Assembly (NCBI GenBank): GCA_013397695.1
Contig: VYZI01000424.1
Location: 195,621-259,620, forward strand
Reading direction: 5' to 3'
From: Centropus unirufus
Lineage: Eukaryota > Chordata > Aves > Cuculiformes > Centropidae
Length of the DNA stretch: 64,000 nucleotides
How positions within the stretch are numbered: the stretch's first letter is position 1; each line of letters opens with the position of its first letter. The notes beneath the pieces are model-generated. The model searched no databases. It worked only from the letters and a program-made list of their open reading frames with translations, and was not told where the DNA came from. Below are positions 1 to 13,200 of the stretch, piece by piece. Position numbers and translations under genes: made by a program.

Positions 1-27
1 CCGGTGGGGCGCGCGCGCCCCGCCGCC

Positions 28-250
28 CCTTATATCCCCTCCGCTGCCCCTTCGTGGAGCCTCGCCATTGGCCGCACCGCCCGCGCTGGAGCCTCCCCAT
101 TGGCTGCCCGTTACCCAGCTGGCCCGCGCTGATTGGCCGGGAGCGGGCGGCCCCGTCTGACGCGACCCTGTCCGCCTCCCATTGGCCCCGGCCGCGGCGG
201 CGCGCGCCTATCGGCACGGAAGCGTGAGCCAAGCGGAGCGAGGCCATTGG
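28..250 (-). promoter_or_regulatory. HSPA5: HSPA5 (BiP/GRP78) promoter with ER-stress response elements
   Basis: Read on the minus strand, this block has a TATA box (GATATAAG, 29-36) preceded by five CCAAT boxes, seen as ATTGG on the plus strand at 67-71, 99-103, 132-136, 181-185 and 246-250. The box nearest the TATA forms a perfect ER-stress response element, CCAAT-N9-CCACG, at 53-71. The next two, at 85-103 and 118-136, are CCAAT-N9-CCAGC, one or two bases off the consensus. A CRE-like TGACGCGA lies at 158-165. NF-Y with ATF6 or XBP1 binds such elements in the unfolded protein response, and several in a row just upstream of a TATA box is the hallmark of HSPA5. In human HSPA5 is the gene next to GAPVD1, in divergent orientation. 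The predicted start site is near position 1-5, so the gene itself lies outside the window. The identification is by inference from motifs and synteny. Confidence 0.85.
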
Positions 251-1424
251 CTGCGGCGGCCGCCATGGCGGTGCGGGGCGGACGCGAGGGGAACCACGTT
301 CTGGAAGTTTCCATGGTGACCGGGCCTGGGCCGGCCGCCATGGCCCTGTGTGGGGGCCCCGTCGGCCCCGGGACACGGCGCTCGCGGGTGGCCGTGCGCG
401 ATCTTGGTCCCGCTTGGCTGGACAAGACCTCGGGGATCCTCGGGTCCGGCCGCGCCTGTCCGCTTCGGCCCCGTCCCCCGGGCCAGGAACGTTCCCCAAA
501 GCCCGACCTGAGCACAGGTCGCAGAGCCCGGCCCTGGGGGCAGGGATGGGGTCCCCCCCTCCGGCATGGACACCCCCAGCTCCCTCAGCCGCACCCGGGA
601 CCCCTGTGCTCCAGCCCCTTCCCAGCTCCGGCCCCTCCAGATCTTGGAGTGAGGGGCCCTGAGCCGATCCCAGAATTCCAGGTGCGGCCTCGCCAGGGCC
701 GAGGGCAGGGGATGGTCCTTTCCCGGTGCTCCCTGGCCTTGCCGTGGCTGATCCAAGCCAAGATGCCCCTGGCCTTACTGGCCACCTGGGCCCCTGCTGG
801 CTCCTGTTCCGCTCCAGCACTCCTAGGTCCTTCTCCATCTGGCAGCTTCCCGGCCGCTCTCCCCCAGGCCCAGGTCTGTTGTGTCCCAGGTGCAGGACGC
901 GGTACTGAGCCCCCTCAACCCTACGGAATTGGCCTTGGCCTGTGGATCCAGCCTCTTTGCTCCAGCCACGAACTTCGCTGCCAACTCCAGTACCAAGTCA
1001 CAGAGCACCACGCCTACACAGCTCTTGAGCCCTTGCAGGGATGGGGAATTCCCCGCTTCCCTATGCAGCGCGTCCCAGTGTTTGGCAGCCCTTGTGAAGG
1101 GATTTTTTCCGGTCTCCAGTCAAAAGCTCCCTTGGCGCAACCTGAGATCATTTCATCTTGTCCCTTGGGAAAAGCGACCAACACCCAGAGAACCGCAGAA
1201 AGTGATGAGGTCTCCCCTCATCCTCTATTTTCCAGATTAAATCCCACCATAGCAGCTCCCATACCCTTGTTCTCCGGACCCTTTCCTCGTTCTGTTAATT
1301 TCCCCCAGCTTTGGGGTGAATTCTGGGGTAAATTCAGCCGGACGCGGCTCCCCCTGGAATGACTCCCGGGCGGGGGCGGGGCTTCCCCAAGGCCCCCCGC
1401 TCCCCTTCCCCGCCCCGGGGCCGG

Positions 1425-1609
1425 GAAGGGACTACAAGTCCCAGGAGCGCGGCTGCCGTCCCGCCCGCCGCCTGCGCAGCCGCCGCTCGTGCCGCAGCGG
1501 CCGCCGGGGCGCTGGCCGGGAGGGGACGCGATCCTTGAACCCGACCCGAGGAGGAGCGGGAGGCCACGCTGTGCCGCAGCGCCCCGGTGCCCCCGGGGAG
1601 GAGGGCGAG
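1425..1609 (+). promoter_or_regulatory. GAPVD1: GAPVD1 core promoter and probable 5' untranslated exon 1
   Basis: The sequence ACTACAAGTCCCAGGAGCGC at 1431-1450 matches the ZNF143-type ACTACAAYTCCC motif typical of TATA-less housekeeping promoters. CCTGCGCAGC at 1471-1480 resembles an NRF1 half-palindrome. A splice donor GAG|GTAGGC falls at 1609/1610 and would end a non-coding first exon; GCCAG|GTGCCG near 1795 is an alternative. The first coding exon opens at 7206 with an acceptor and carries its ATG 31 bases in, so at least one upstream untranslated exon is required. The exact transcription start and donor cannot be fixed from sequence alone. Confidence 0.5.
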
Positions 1610-4600
1610 GTAGGCCGGGCGGCCGCAGCCGGGAGGGGAGCGCGGAGCCGGGGCGCGGGTGAAGTTGGCTGCGAGGTTTCCTCGGAGCCTCCCCCCGCTG
1701 CCATCTTCGCGGCGGGGAGCGGCGCCCGGGGCTGCCGCGGGGCGGGGAGCGGCGCCCCGGGGGCTGCGGAGGGGCTGGGGCCGGCGGAGAGCGCCAGGTG
1801 CCGCCCTGGCTCCTGCGAGCCCTTCGCAGCCAGGTCCGGAGCGGGCGAGTGTCACAACTTCCCCTTTTGAGCCCAAAAGCTGGGGGCTGGACCCGGCGGG
1901 CAGCGCCGTGCGTGTCTTGCAAAGTCACGGCGCGGCGCTGGCCGGGAGCGGGCACGGTCCCTGCCCCGCGGAGGGGCCGCGGGTCCCTGCCCCGCGGAGA
2001 GGTGCGGGCGGGCCCCGCGGAGGTGCAGGCTCTCGCTGAGCAAAGCTGTCGCCTTGCAGAGTAGAAGCCGTAGCTTGAAGGTGATGGACGGGACGTGGCA
2101 CAGAGCGGGTCAAAGCTTCCATAAAAGCCGCGGGATGATGGTCTCGGGGCTTCTAAGCTGCTGCTGCTGGGAAGGGCTCCAGAATAGCTAAGACACTCCT
2201 TTAGTCCTGAGATTTGTCAGGTCCTGGAGAATCTACTCTGTCCCTAATAGCAGTTGCCCCTCCGGGTGGAGCACAGGTGGGATGTTCCACCCTCCAGAGA
2301 AGGGCCAGGAGCGGGCTGCTGGTGTCAGTTTGAACAGCTTCACTTTCTGCCCTTCTGCCTGGAAGTTCATCAGCCTGACCCCTTAGGTAAGGGGAATTCC
2401 TTCGAGCGTGTAAGCAGTGGGAGCAGATTTTAACATGGTTACGCGCTTTTGCTGATTTAATGCAACACTGTAGTACCACAATGGATAATTTAGTAGCCAG
2501 CTGATCTGTGTGTTACTGCTAAGGTTGGCAGGGGCAGGAGAAGCGAGGTGCTCCTGGCACACGGGTCGTGCTGGATGGACTGCATGTTCGGCGCTGGCAG
2601 CAGAGCAGCCGCTGGGCAGAAACAAACTTGAGGTACAAGTTGCTTATTAATATTGATTAGAGAGTTGAACTTCACAAACTGACGTGCGTTTTGGAGCTGA
2701 ACGGGGATCGTAGCACAACGCTCAGCAGACAACTCCAGGGTCATGGGGAACTATCCTACTGACAAACGGATGCGTTAGCTCACCTGTGGGAGGCTGGCTG
2801 TTAGCTTATGGACAGAAACAAGGCTTGTTAGTTATTACTACAAATATTAATGAAGAAAGATGTTTTTCATCTGGGTGGCTTGGCCTAGAAGCTATTTGAG
2901 CTTGCTCAGGAGTTATTGTTCAGTAAGGCAGAGTGATTTTAGTTTTGCCTTGCCCTGCCCTGCCCACATTAGATCTGCCCAAACTAGCTTTGGAAGTGGA
3001 GTATTGCGTAGTGAGACTCAGGAGGAGCAACCCCAGCAGGAAACGCTGGAGGAGGAAGAAGAATCTGGTGCAGTAGCAGTATTTACTACTTTGCTGATGC
3101 GCTTTTCTGTCAACTGAATTGCAGAAATATTACCAGCAATGCTGCTTGTTCTTGTGTGCCACCATACAAACCCATGTAAGGTGGAGCTCAGTATCTAGAG
3201 ATTAAAAGCAGTGTTTTCCAGGATTTTTAAGATGTGGGAAGCAATCCATGTCCTGCGTTCATCAAAGGCATAGACTGTCTGGGGTTCTGAACAAAGTTGT
3301 GCTGGCAGCAGGGTGAAGCACCTTCGATGCTGTCAGGTCATGCAGTCTTTGTGGTTGATGTGGTGAAGCATCACGAAGTGGAATCGTTTGAATTGTGCTG
3401 AGCATCTCCTACCGTGTCACAGCTTTCAGCAGGTTACTGAGCAGTCTTGAAATAACTGACAAAAGACTGAAATGTCTTCATATCAAAATGAAATTTCCAG
3501 GATTGAGAAATAATTTGTACCTAGCAGGAGCTATTTGATGTTGGTTGTTTCTTCAGCCACAGCAGACAGTTGGATATCTGAATTTCCTGAACTCCCTCCT
3601 TTAAACAACTACGCAAGACATCTGTTGTTTCAGGTATGGTGCGTGGTACTTGTAAACCAGGTAATTGGGTAATTACGGACACCTTTTTGTTTATGAGAAA
3701 CTGATAAGGTAATCTGGCAGCCAGCTTTCTGGAATTAGAGCCAGCTGAGGCTGCCGCTCCCTCTGTGCTGCTGCTGCTGGTGGAGCATTACCAAGCACCC
3801 AGCTGGGGCTCCTGGCCCCTAAAGCTCTTGTCCCAGATGCTGCTGTGGAGCCTGGGAAGGTCGAAGAATGCCGCTGGTGGCTTTTTGTGCTGATCACAAA
3901 GGGAGGTCTTAGAGGGCAGCAGCGTGTGCTGTGTAGGTGTGTTAGTGATAGAACAGTTCTTCTGTCCAGACGGGCTGTGTTAGTTTGTGTTTGAAGGGAG
4001 CAATAGCGTGTGCAGTGCTCAACTTGGGTTCGGAGGTGTTCCTTGGCCCACCTGCAGCCTGCTGAGCTCCCATCTGTGGGAAACTGCCACCCCTCTATTT
4101 CCAGCGTGCTCGAATGTCTGCCAGAGAGTTAAAGTGAAGACAAAATTATTTGCACTGTTGCTCGCTCCGCTTGTGCGACTTCAGATTAAATAATTCCTAT
4201 AAACTGGCAGAGGAGTGACTGAGGCGTTCCTCCTCGGGGAGGTGTGTTTCAGTAGCGGTCACATCAGCTTAGATTTCTGAAGAATTATGAAGATGAGGAA
4301 GGTGATGATCTCTTTTTCTTGAGCACGGGCTGAAAACTGCTTCCTGCAGTTGGCTTCCTGTGGATCTCCAGGAAGGTCCTCGTTCTCGGTGAAGCGGTGG
4401 TGCCCATGAACCGGCTGTGGCTCAGCTCCAGATCTGTGCTCCTCTCGCTTTGGTTGTTTCTGCTGTTCTGCAGTACAGACAGATAAGAGACACACGGGCA
4501 AGGGCCAATTGCTAGGACGTTATCAAACAGCCCTGGGATCGGTGTGTGTGGAAGTGCGGGTGCAGGTGATGGCAGTCTTTCACCTCTGCTTTGCTTTGGG

Positions 4601-7205
4601 CCTGGAGTTAGTTTAAAATAAATGAAAATGGCCAGCAATGTGCAGCTTTCTGAAGTCTAGCAGTGCTTTGGTGTACCTGTTCTGTGGCTGAGATGCTCTG
4701 TCACGAGGAGTTGTGCTGATTGTTATGTGTTGGGTGGAAACCTCACTTTCTGAGTACTTGGAGGCCTGTTTGTCTTTTTTTCCAGGTGGCATCACAGGCG
4801 GTGCAGTCATGTTCTGCGGGAATTTCATTGCTTTTTCTGTTTGCAGGACAGGTGAATTGTACCTATGTGCATTAGGGCTCCAGGAGTCTTGTTTTCTTTT
4901 TGAGTATTAACTCACTTTTTACGTTATATTTCTTTACTTCTCCGTAAGGTGACATTTAACTGCTGTTCTGATAATCATAACTTAGCAGCACAAGTACATT
5001 GTTTCCAGGCCACCTTTGTCTCTTTTGCTGACTGGGCTTTCGGAGTTTGCTCCCATGTGTGGCCAGGAGAGAAAAGGATGATCGTTCCTCAAGGCTGGGA
5101 GCTGTCAGAGTGCTCAGCCCATCCCTGATGCTGAAAACATCTTCTCTAGTGACCAAACTGCCCTGAGTAAAACAGCGAGAGAAATGTGTGTGTATGGAGG
5201 TGCTGCAGGAGGTGTTTAATCGGCTTGTCTGCTGTTAAATGTGTTTGTAACAAGCGACACAAAAATAGAAACTTGTTTTGAAATTTGGCAAGACAAAGGC
5301 GTAGGAACGCAGGGGACGCCAATGGCTGTGCTCAGGGGTGCCCTGCTCCTTGCCAGGCTTGCTCACAAACAGAACCACTTGGACTGACTTGGCCCAGGAA
5401 AGGGGACCCTGTGGGAGGGCTCCTCAAAGCATCAATTAAAACTGTTAAGGTTTGATAAACCCCGAGCCACTCTTAGTGCAACCTTGTGGTGGGAAGGGTC
5501 TGACAAGACAGAAGGGAGCTCCGCACACCTTGTGTGTGTGTTTCTGTATTTTTATGGATGCAATTTCTTTTCCCTGGCTGATAGCAGTAGCTGGTAGGCT
5601 CGTGACTGGGCGCTACCCTGTTTGTGGGTAGTGCCAAGTTTAATGCTAATTTTTTTTGTAAGCCCTTAAATTCTGGGACTAAAAATAAGTTTGTTGCAAG
5701 ATGTAATTTTTTGTTCCTCAGAGAACTTTGCCGGTAAAGTCAGTGTTTCTCTTTCTAACCGTCTCTCTGAAAGCGTCCTAGTTAGAAACATCTAAACCAG
5801 TGCATCCTTCAAGTTCCTCGCTTCCTCTCATCTCTGGATGCATGAGCTGTAACTGCTGAGGGGTGCTGGGCCTTTCTGTGTTTTTTTTGAGGCTTTCTGA
5901 GGTTGGATTTATTTTTTTCTTTTTGAGAACTTGACATCCATGGTTGTCTGCATTTGCTAGGAATGGCCTTTAAACCTTCACATGTCATAGATTGCAGGCT
6001 TTTTATGCCTGAAGACTTGTGACAGCGTCTGTTTTCATCACTGCTGGGGTTTTGCTTGTGAGGTTAAAACTGTCGGTGGAAGAACTGAATGACACCCGAG
6101 GAGCAGCCGTGGTTGTCGGTGCACCTGGTTATCAGCATTTCTCCACACACTGAAAAACCCCAACAAATGTAAAAGCTTTGCCTCGTTAGGGAGCTAATCT
6201 GTATTCTTCAGAGGGGATCGGCTCCTGCTCTGCTGGGCAGTGAACCACAGATGTGCAGGTCACGGAGAGAGGAGAGTGTTAGGCCAGAGAACGGTACGTT
6301 ATTTGGGGTTCATCGTGAATGGTTCTGTGAAGTGAGGCTCCTTGAGTCCTGGCGGGCTGCAGGAAGTCACATTTTCTTTTAACTGTAGCGTGGCTTTTAC
6401 GGCCCCACGGATGGATCTCTGAGAGACAGCGGTTACAGATCCCCCGGATCCACCCCTCTCTCTTCCCAGATTGGCTGGGGTGGCTGCTGGGTCTGGTGGG
6501 GAAGCAGACATCAAGTGGTTAATCATTCATTCCAGAAACACAATCTGATCGGTGTGGTTCTACCCCTTCCCCTGTCAGCACTAATGCCACGAAGTTTTTG
6601 CTTCCATATGTTTAATTTTTAGATGGATTGGCTCCTTGAACTTGTTTTGGATGATGTGGTGCTCTCTGCTTCTCTGTCTGCCAACCAGTAACTCGGCTGT
6701 TTTGCCATTGGGAAGTCAGAGCAGGTGTTACACCAAGACATAACCAGTTTGTGTAGGTTTTTGTCCCTGATGTGATATGAAAGCCTGCAGTTGTTTCAGG
6801 TTTTCTCACTTTGAAACAGCATTTTTGGGTCATGGCCCAAACAAATATTCCTGTGAATTGAAATATTTGGGGATTTTTTTCCAAATGACTTCTGTTGAGC
6901 AATGTTTACTTCCAGTTTCTGCCTCACCTGGGCATCAATACTCCTTGATTTTATTTATTTTTGTTAAAATCAACAATATTATTATTATTAATTTAAAAAA
7001 TTTAGCAGAAAAATGGGTACCGGGAGCCTGCTGCTTCTCATGCACTGGTGAGAGTGGGCGTTGGCCTTGGCCGCCCGAAGATAACCACACTCGGGTGCCT
7101 GGGTAGCGCTGCCTTCTGCCAAGACCAGTTATGAGCTTATCCCGAATCCGGGCTGGCAGAGCTTGCTGCCATTCACCCGTCTGGTGTTCTCTCTCTCTCC
7201 TGCAG
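1610..7205 (+). other. GAPVD1: GAPVD1 intron 1
   Basis: This is the interval between the probable untranslated exon 1 and the first coding exon. The sequence is T-rich on the plus strand, with no open frame that resembles a known protein and no repeat family that I recognise. The 3' end is a good polypyrimidine tract followed by TGCAG at 7201-7205. Small additional 5' UTR exons cannot be excluded. Confidence 0.6.
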
Positions 7206-7236
7206 CGAGTGCCGTGTCACCCCCCCGCTGCCCAAG

Positions 7237-10200
7237 ATGGTGAAGCTGGACATCCACACCCTGGCTCATCACCTCAAGCAGGAGCGGCTCTATGTGAACT
7301 CGGAAAAGCAGCTCATCCAGAGGCTCAACGCAGATGTCCTGAAGACAGCTGAAAAGCTCTACCGCACAGCATGGATTTCCAAGCAGCAAAGGATTAACCT
7401 GGACAGACTGATCATAACAAGGTGACTTGGGCAGGTGGGGGGCTCCTGGGGAGAGCAAAGTCCTAAACTGCTGGGAATTGCAGCAAATCCATCCGGTTTT
7501 TCACACCTGGTGCCTGGAGTCCTTCACTGCACCAGTCATAAAGCTACTAAGGTTTTTAAACCAAATCTGAGCTGTGGAGTCTGGCTCATCTGAAACTTAG
7601 TGGTTGGCAGCTTTTTCATGTATGTGTTTGTTTTGTTCCTCTTCATAGTTTATGGGAACAAACTCTCCTTGTTCCTGAATTTGTCAACAATTTGTATTAT
7701 CCATATGGAAAGACCTTTTTCCTTGGTGCTAGTTCTGTCATTAGGTTGGCTACGTGGCCTTGTTTATGGGATCGGTTTACTTCTGAGTTACTTAAACTGT
7801 TTTGATGCTTTTCTTCAAAGCGCTGAAGCTTCTCCTGCTGAGTGTTGCCAGCATGCCAAGGTCTTGGAGGATACGCAGTTTGTGGATGGATACAAGCAGT
7901 TGGGATTTCAGGAGTCTGCTTACGGAGAATTTCTAAACAGACTGAGAGAGAACCCTAGGCTTATTGCATCCTGCCTGGTTGCTGGAGAGAAGCTCAACCA
8001 GGACAACACTCAGAGCGTCATTCACACCGTCTTCACCTCCATTTATGGCAACTGCATCATGCAGGAGGACGAGAGCTACCTCCTCCAGGTCCTCCGCTAC
8101 CTGATAGAGTTTGAGCTCAAGGAAAGCGACAACCCGAGGCGGCTGCTGAGACGAGGCACCTGTGCATTCAGCATCCTCTTCAAACTTTTCTCCGAAGGAC
8201 TCTTCTCTGCCAAGCTTTTCCTTACTGCTACCTTACATGAGCCAATCATGCAGCTTCTGGTGGAAGATGAAGACCACTTGGAAACTGATCCAAACAAGTT
8301 AATTGAGAGATTCTCCCCCGTACAACAGGAAAAGCTTTTTGGAGAGAAAGGCACGGAGAAGTTCAGGCAGAGAGTCCAGGAGATGGTCGACTCCAATGAG
8401 GCCAAGCTGGTGACCTTGGTGAACAAATTCATTGGCTATCTCAAACAAAACACTTACTGTTTCCCTCACAGCTTGAGGTGGATTGTGTCACAGATGTACA
8501 AAACGCTCTCGTGTGTGGACAGGCTGGAGGTGGGGGAGGTCAGAGCGATGTGCACAGATCTTCTGCTGGTGTGTTTCATCTGTCCTGCTATTGTCAACCC
8601 TGAGCAGTACGGGATCATTTCCGATGCTCCCATTAATGAGGTGGCAAGATTTAACCTGATGCAGGTACGAGTAATTTTAAAGTAGTCTCAAAAAAAAAAA
8701 TCAAACTATGGGAAATGTTCTTGGCCTTTTTTTCCCAGTAGAACTGATGTTACTGCAGCAAAGGTTACTGCTAACAAAATACTTGCATTATCCTTGCTGG
8801 AAAAGCATGCTTTAAAGTTTTATGTTTACTTAATATTGACTTAAAAAATGATATCTTGTAGAAGAGTTGCAAATGGGCTTTCTAAAAGCCATTACAAGAA
8901 TGGAAGCAGAAGGGTAAAGGGGCCTATCAGTGGCATTCTGGACTGTGTGTAAGCTAGCGTTTGTGCTGTTCTGGCTCGTGTTAGAGAGTGTGTCAGGTCT
9001 TGCACGAAACAATTAAATGCTTTGCTGGGAGACCCTTCCTGCCTGGCAGGAGTGACCAGTGTTTCTGCTGGGCTCTGGCTGCACTTCTCTTGGAGCTTAG
9101 AATTTCCCCCAGGCCAAGTTTTAGTCCCTGCGTGAGTTCTTGGGCAATTTAATGGTGGGACATAAAGGTGCCGCCTGAAGGTGTGCACAAGCACAGGAAC
9201 ACTGGGATCTAAAAGGCATCAGCAGCCCTTTCTGGTGGCCCCGCTTAAGAGAGACGGCAGAGCCTGCAACTGGTGACTTTAAAACTGAGAGTTGTTCTGC
9301 AATTGGGGATTAATAAGGAATATATGCTCAGAAAAGAGGGCGAGCCCTCTTGAGCTTTTTTCCTCCAATATATTCTTAGTAAAACATACACAGCCTTTTA
9401 AAATCTCTGGGTTTGAGGTGACCTAGATTCAACTCTCAGTTCTGACGTGTTGCAAAAACAAACCATGCTTTGTTCCTGGGAAGGGGGGAGTATGGATGCT
9501 CGTAGCATACTGTGTGTGCAGATTTTCTTGGTAAATGTGAGGACTGCTTTTTTCTAAAGCTTCTTGCATTTTTTCTGCCCCGGAAGCAAGAACACGACTG
9601 CCTTTTCCCACAAGCGATTCTTGGAGTATTAAATGAAAATAAGTGTAGAATAGAGGAGTTGTCTTAGCTGGGTTTTGCATTGGGGTCACCGTGGTGTTTT
9701 GAAATGCTCATTCCTCGGCTCGTTTTCCATTTCAGGTTGGGAGGCTCCTGCAGCAGTTGGCGATGACGGGCTCTGAAGAGGGGGACCCGCGGGTGAAGAG
9801 CAGCCTTGCTAAATTTGACAAAGTAAGAGTCCAGACTGAAAACAGCTGAGGCTGCAGCCTCTTTTCAGGCACTGCAAAGGACTTGGCCGTTCACCTCCAC
9901 ATTCCGTTTACTGAAGAGCAGATTAAATCCTGCACAGAGCTGGGAGCAGAATCTTGGATGCTGGAATTAAGGGTCAGGGGTTCTCTCTTCCACTTGGACA
10001 TAGTTCGTACAAGAAAATACAACAATGAGGTGAAAGCCTTAAGAGTTGCCTTTCAGACTGAAATGCTGCATTACTGCCAGTGTTTTTTCTGCTGAACAGA
10101 AAGAAAACATTTTGATCTAAAGACAACTTTTATATGAAATCTAGTTTAACACCCAAGTAATTTCTCGGTGCAAGGAACTTCTGTCCCCTTTTTTGTGTGG

Positions 10201-13200
10201 TTTGGCTTTTTTCATTCAGCTTTTCCTTTAAAGTATGAATCGTCTGCAGCAATACTGGAATTGGCCTCACTGAAGGCATGGTGACACTAATGATGTGTGC
10301 TGCCTTGTCACACAGTTAAAAACTGTTTGTTTGCTTGGGTAACTTCCAGGCTGCTGATTATAATTGTTTCTGGACATCATATGAAGTTACACCTTTGCTA
10401 CACAAGTGACATTTAATCAAATTAGAAAGTGATACCCTGTGCTGCTTCCTTGTTTCCATTTCAGGCTGAGCTGGCAGGTTCTGCAGGTCAGGACAGTTTA
10501 ATTGCCATAAAACATTTTTATTTTTAAAAGAATTGTAAGTCACTTAGGAAAGGAACACTTTTGAATGCAGAAAAGGAGTGAAGGACAAACTGCTTGCATG
10601 CTTTTGGGGCTTTCTCTTCAGTGGCTGTAAGGATATGCAGTACTTCACCCGAAGATTTTAAAAGTAGGAAGCAAAACTTAAGCGTTTTGTGAACTCCTTA
10701 ACTCTTGTCATAATTTGTGTTCCTTCCAACCTGTAGCAATGGTCGCTCATTTACAAACTGTTTTTTCTCTTTGCAGACCTGCGTGGCTGCTTTCCTGGAT
10801 GTGGTTATCGATGGGCGTGCTGTTGAAACTCCTCCAATGTCGTCTGTTAACCTTCTGGAGGGGTTGAGTAGAACAGTGGTTTACATGACCTACAGCCAGC
10901 TGACCACTCTGGTAATGCTTGAAGTCCTTAAAAAGAAGGGGTACAAACTTGTCCCCGTGTGTTTCCAGACAGGATGAGCCAGGCTGATAGTTTGCACTGC
11001 AATTCTTACCAGTGCTAACTGTAAATTTTAGGTTGGCTTCATGCGGAACGTAATGTCAGGTGATCAACTCAAGGAAGACCGGATGGCTTTGGAAAACTTG
11101 CTGGCAAGCTTACCCCAGAACAAACCAGGGAAGAGCAGCAGCCTGGAAATGACTCCGTACAGCACCCCACAACTCTCTCCTGCAACTACTCCAGCTAACA
11201 AAAAGAATCGGTTACCGATAGGTGAGGGGAGCACCAGATCTGTGTGATTTCCAATCCTTGATACATTTTCTGTGCCATTTTCTCAGTCATCCCTTGGGGT
11301 ACGCCTTCAGTCTGTCCCTTTCTGGGTAGGTGGCAAAGAATTCTCTTTGCCATCAAAGGACAGTTGACTTCCTTACTTCCTTATTCAAGCACGGTGAGCT
11401 TGAGAAAAACTCCGGGGTGGTTGGTGTTCACAGTAGCGCACTGATAATGAAGGGGATATTAAAGTTTGAAGATGGGAAGCAGATCTCGGAGGGAAGGTTG
11501 CTTAGGAAAGTGGTAGGGTGGAAGCAATGATGTTTTATTAATGGGATAGACTAAACTTAAAATTCTTGTGTCTGAGAAGAGAGCAAGTAAGGAGGAGGAT
11601 GAAGGAGCAAGAGCTGAACTTGTAGAACACGTGCTGAGAAGAGAATCTTTCTGCATCACTTGCCTGGTCTAATTCCAATTATTGTACATTGCAATGCAAT
11701 TTTATGTTCATTGGGGTTTTGTCCTCTCTTTGCGTAGGACTTCTGGGTCTTGAAATTTTCCATTCAGGATTATTCTCTCTTAAAACAGGAAGTGTGCTAC
11801 TCTTCTTCAGCATGTTTTTATGTGAATATAACCACACGGGGTGGTTTTATTTGTGTGAGAGGTTTGGTGGTGGCGTGTAACAGCGTGAAAATATGCAGAG
11901 CCCAATAAGTGGCAACCTCCCCCCAAGCCAACCCCAAACAAACCTATGTTGTTTTACCTCTGCTTCTGAATGGTTGTGGTCTTATGCTTATAAAGTAGTG
12001 ATGCAACAGCATTTATTTTATGGTATGTAATAGTTCTTCCTCAAAGTTTTTGTTTCTTTTGTTCCATTTTAATGCTTTCGAAATCCAGGACAGCAATTGG
12101 CAGCCATTACTGCCTGGGATACCTCTGCTACCAATCTTTCCGCTCACATAACTCTAGTAACCCCTTTTGGTGGGTAATGCCCTCTTTCCATTCTTCTCTG
12201 TGGCCCTGCTGTGTAGAACACATGACTTGCGCATGCCTTTGGTTTACTGTGCCAATCAGTTGCTTTTTTGCTATGGAACTCATTCTGTACCTACACGTAG
12301 GTTTTGCCAACACCTCGCGTGCCTCTGTGATAGTCAATGTTTGACTGTGACTTCCACACACCTGCCTTGTTTTCCCTGGATCAAATAAGGAAATAACTGG
12401 TGTTGTGCTGCTGTACTTAGAAATCTTAATTCCATGTGTGTGTTTTTGCTTCCCCGGTGCCAAACATGGGGATATGAGGCTGCTTGAAAAGACACAAAAC
12501 TATCAAAGCAAAGCACCTGGTATTGAATTGTGTGTCTGGGTTTGAGACAGCCAGTAGGGTAAGATTTCCGTGCTTTTTAGGAAAAGAAACTTCTAAATCA
12601 ATTAAACAGAGTCATAAAGCACAGGAACCCAGACCTTTTCTGTTGGTAACTTCTTAATTTTCTCAATTTATTGAGAGTCTTTCTGTGATTGGAAAGCACT
12701 GAATCTGTGTAGGCAAACAGGACGTAGCATAGCTTGCTTCTCTGAACTTTTGAGTTGGAAGTTTGCTTTTTCTCAGTTCACTATTCAAATTTAAACACCC
12801 ATCCCATCTCTCAGTCTCATATGGCTTCTCATTTTGTATTCAAAACACCACCATTCTGTATTTCCATTGTGTTGCTGTCTTTTCTCTCCTTAAGGAAGAG
12901 CTTTCTAATGTTGATGTTTCCAATGTTTTCTTAGCCACTCGCAGCAGAAGCAGATCAAATATTCTAATGGATCAGCACGCAGATCATGAAGGATCCTCCC
13001 AGGAGACAATCCCAGAAGTGCAGCCGGAGGAGGTGCTGGTGATTTCTCTGGGGACAGGCCCACAGATTACTCCAGGAATGATGTCAGAAAATGAGGTATG
13101 CAAAACCGATCATATCCTGGCTGTAGTGAAAGTGCAGCCTCTGTGTGCCTCAATAGTGGAGCCACAGATTGTGATGCTAAGTTTGGGAGATAAATTTGGA

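Larger units (their letters stand above)
1..2060. other. CpG island spanning the HSPA5-GAPVD1 divergent interval
   Basis: The stretch is strongly GC-rich and CpG-dense at 1-560 and again at 1340-2040, with a less CpG-rich middle at about 560-1330. It covers both head-to-head promoters. The right half contains short local duplications: a block of about 25 bases at about 1711 repeated at about 1741, and GTCCCTGCCCCGCGGAG repeated at about 1949 and 1983. Long open frames here on both strands reflect GC content and not coding sequence. Confidence 0.8.

Noticed and set aside
133..1362. 409-codon open frame on the plus strand and overlapping frames on the minus strand in the CpG island
   Set aside because: Pro/Gly/Arg/Ala-rich composition, overlapping open frames on both strands, and position over the divergent promoters point to GC-driven chance openness. 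No known HSPA5 or GAPVD1 peptide is present.
1218..1955. 245-codon minus-strand open frame near the GAPVD1 promoter
   Set aside because: Low-complexity Pro/Arg/Gly sequence antisense to the promoter and first exon; no protein-like features.
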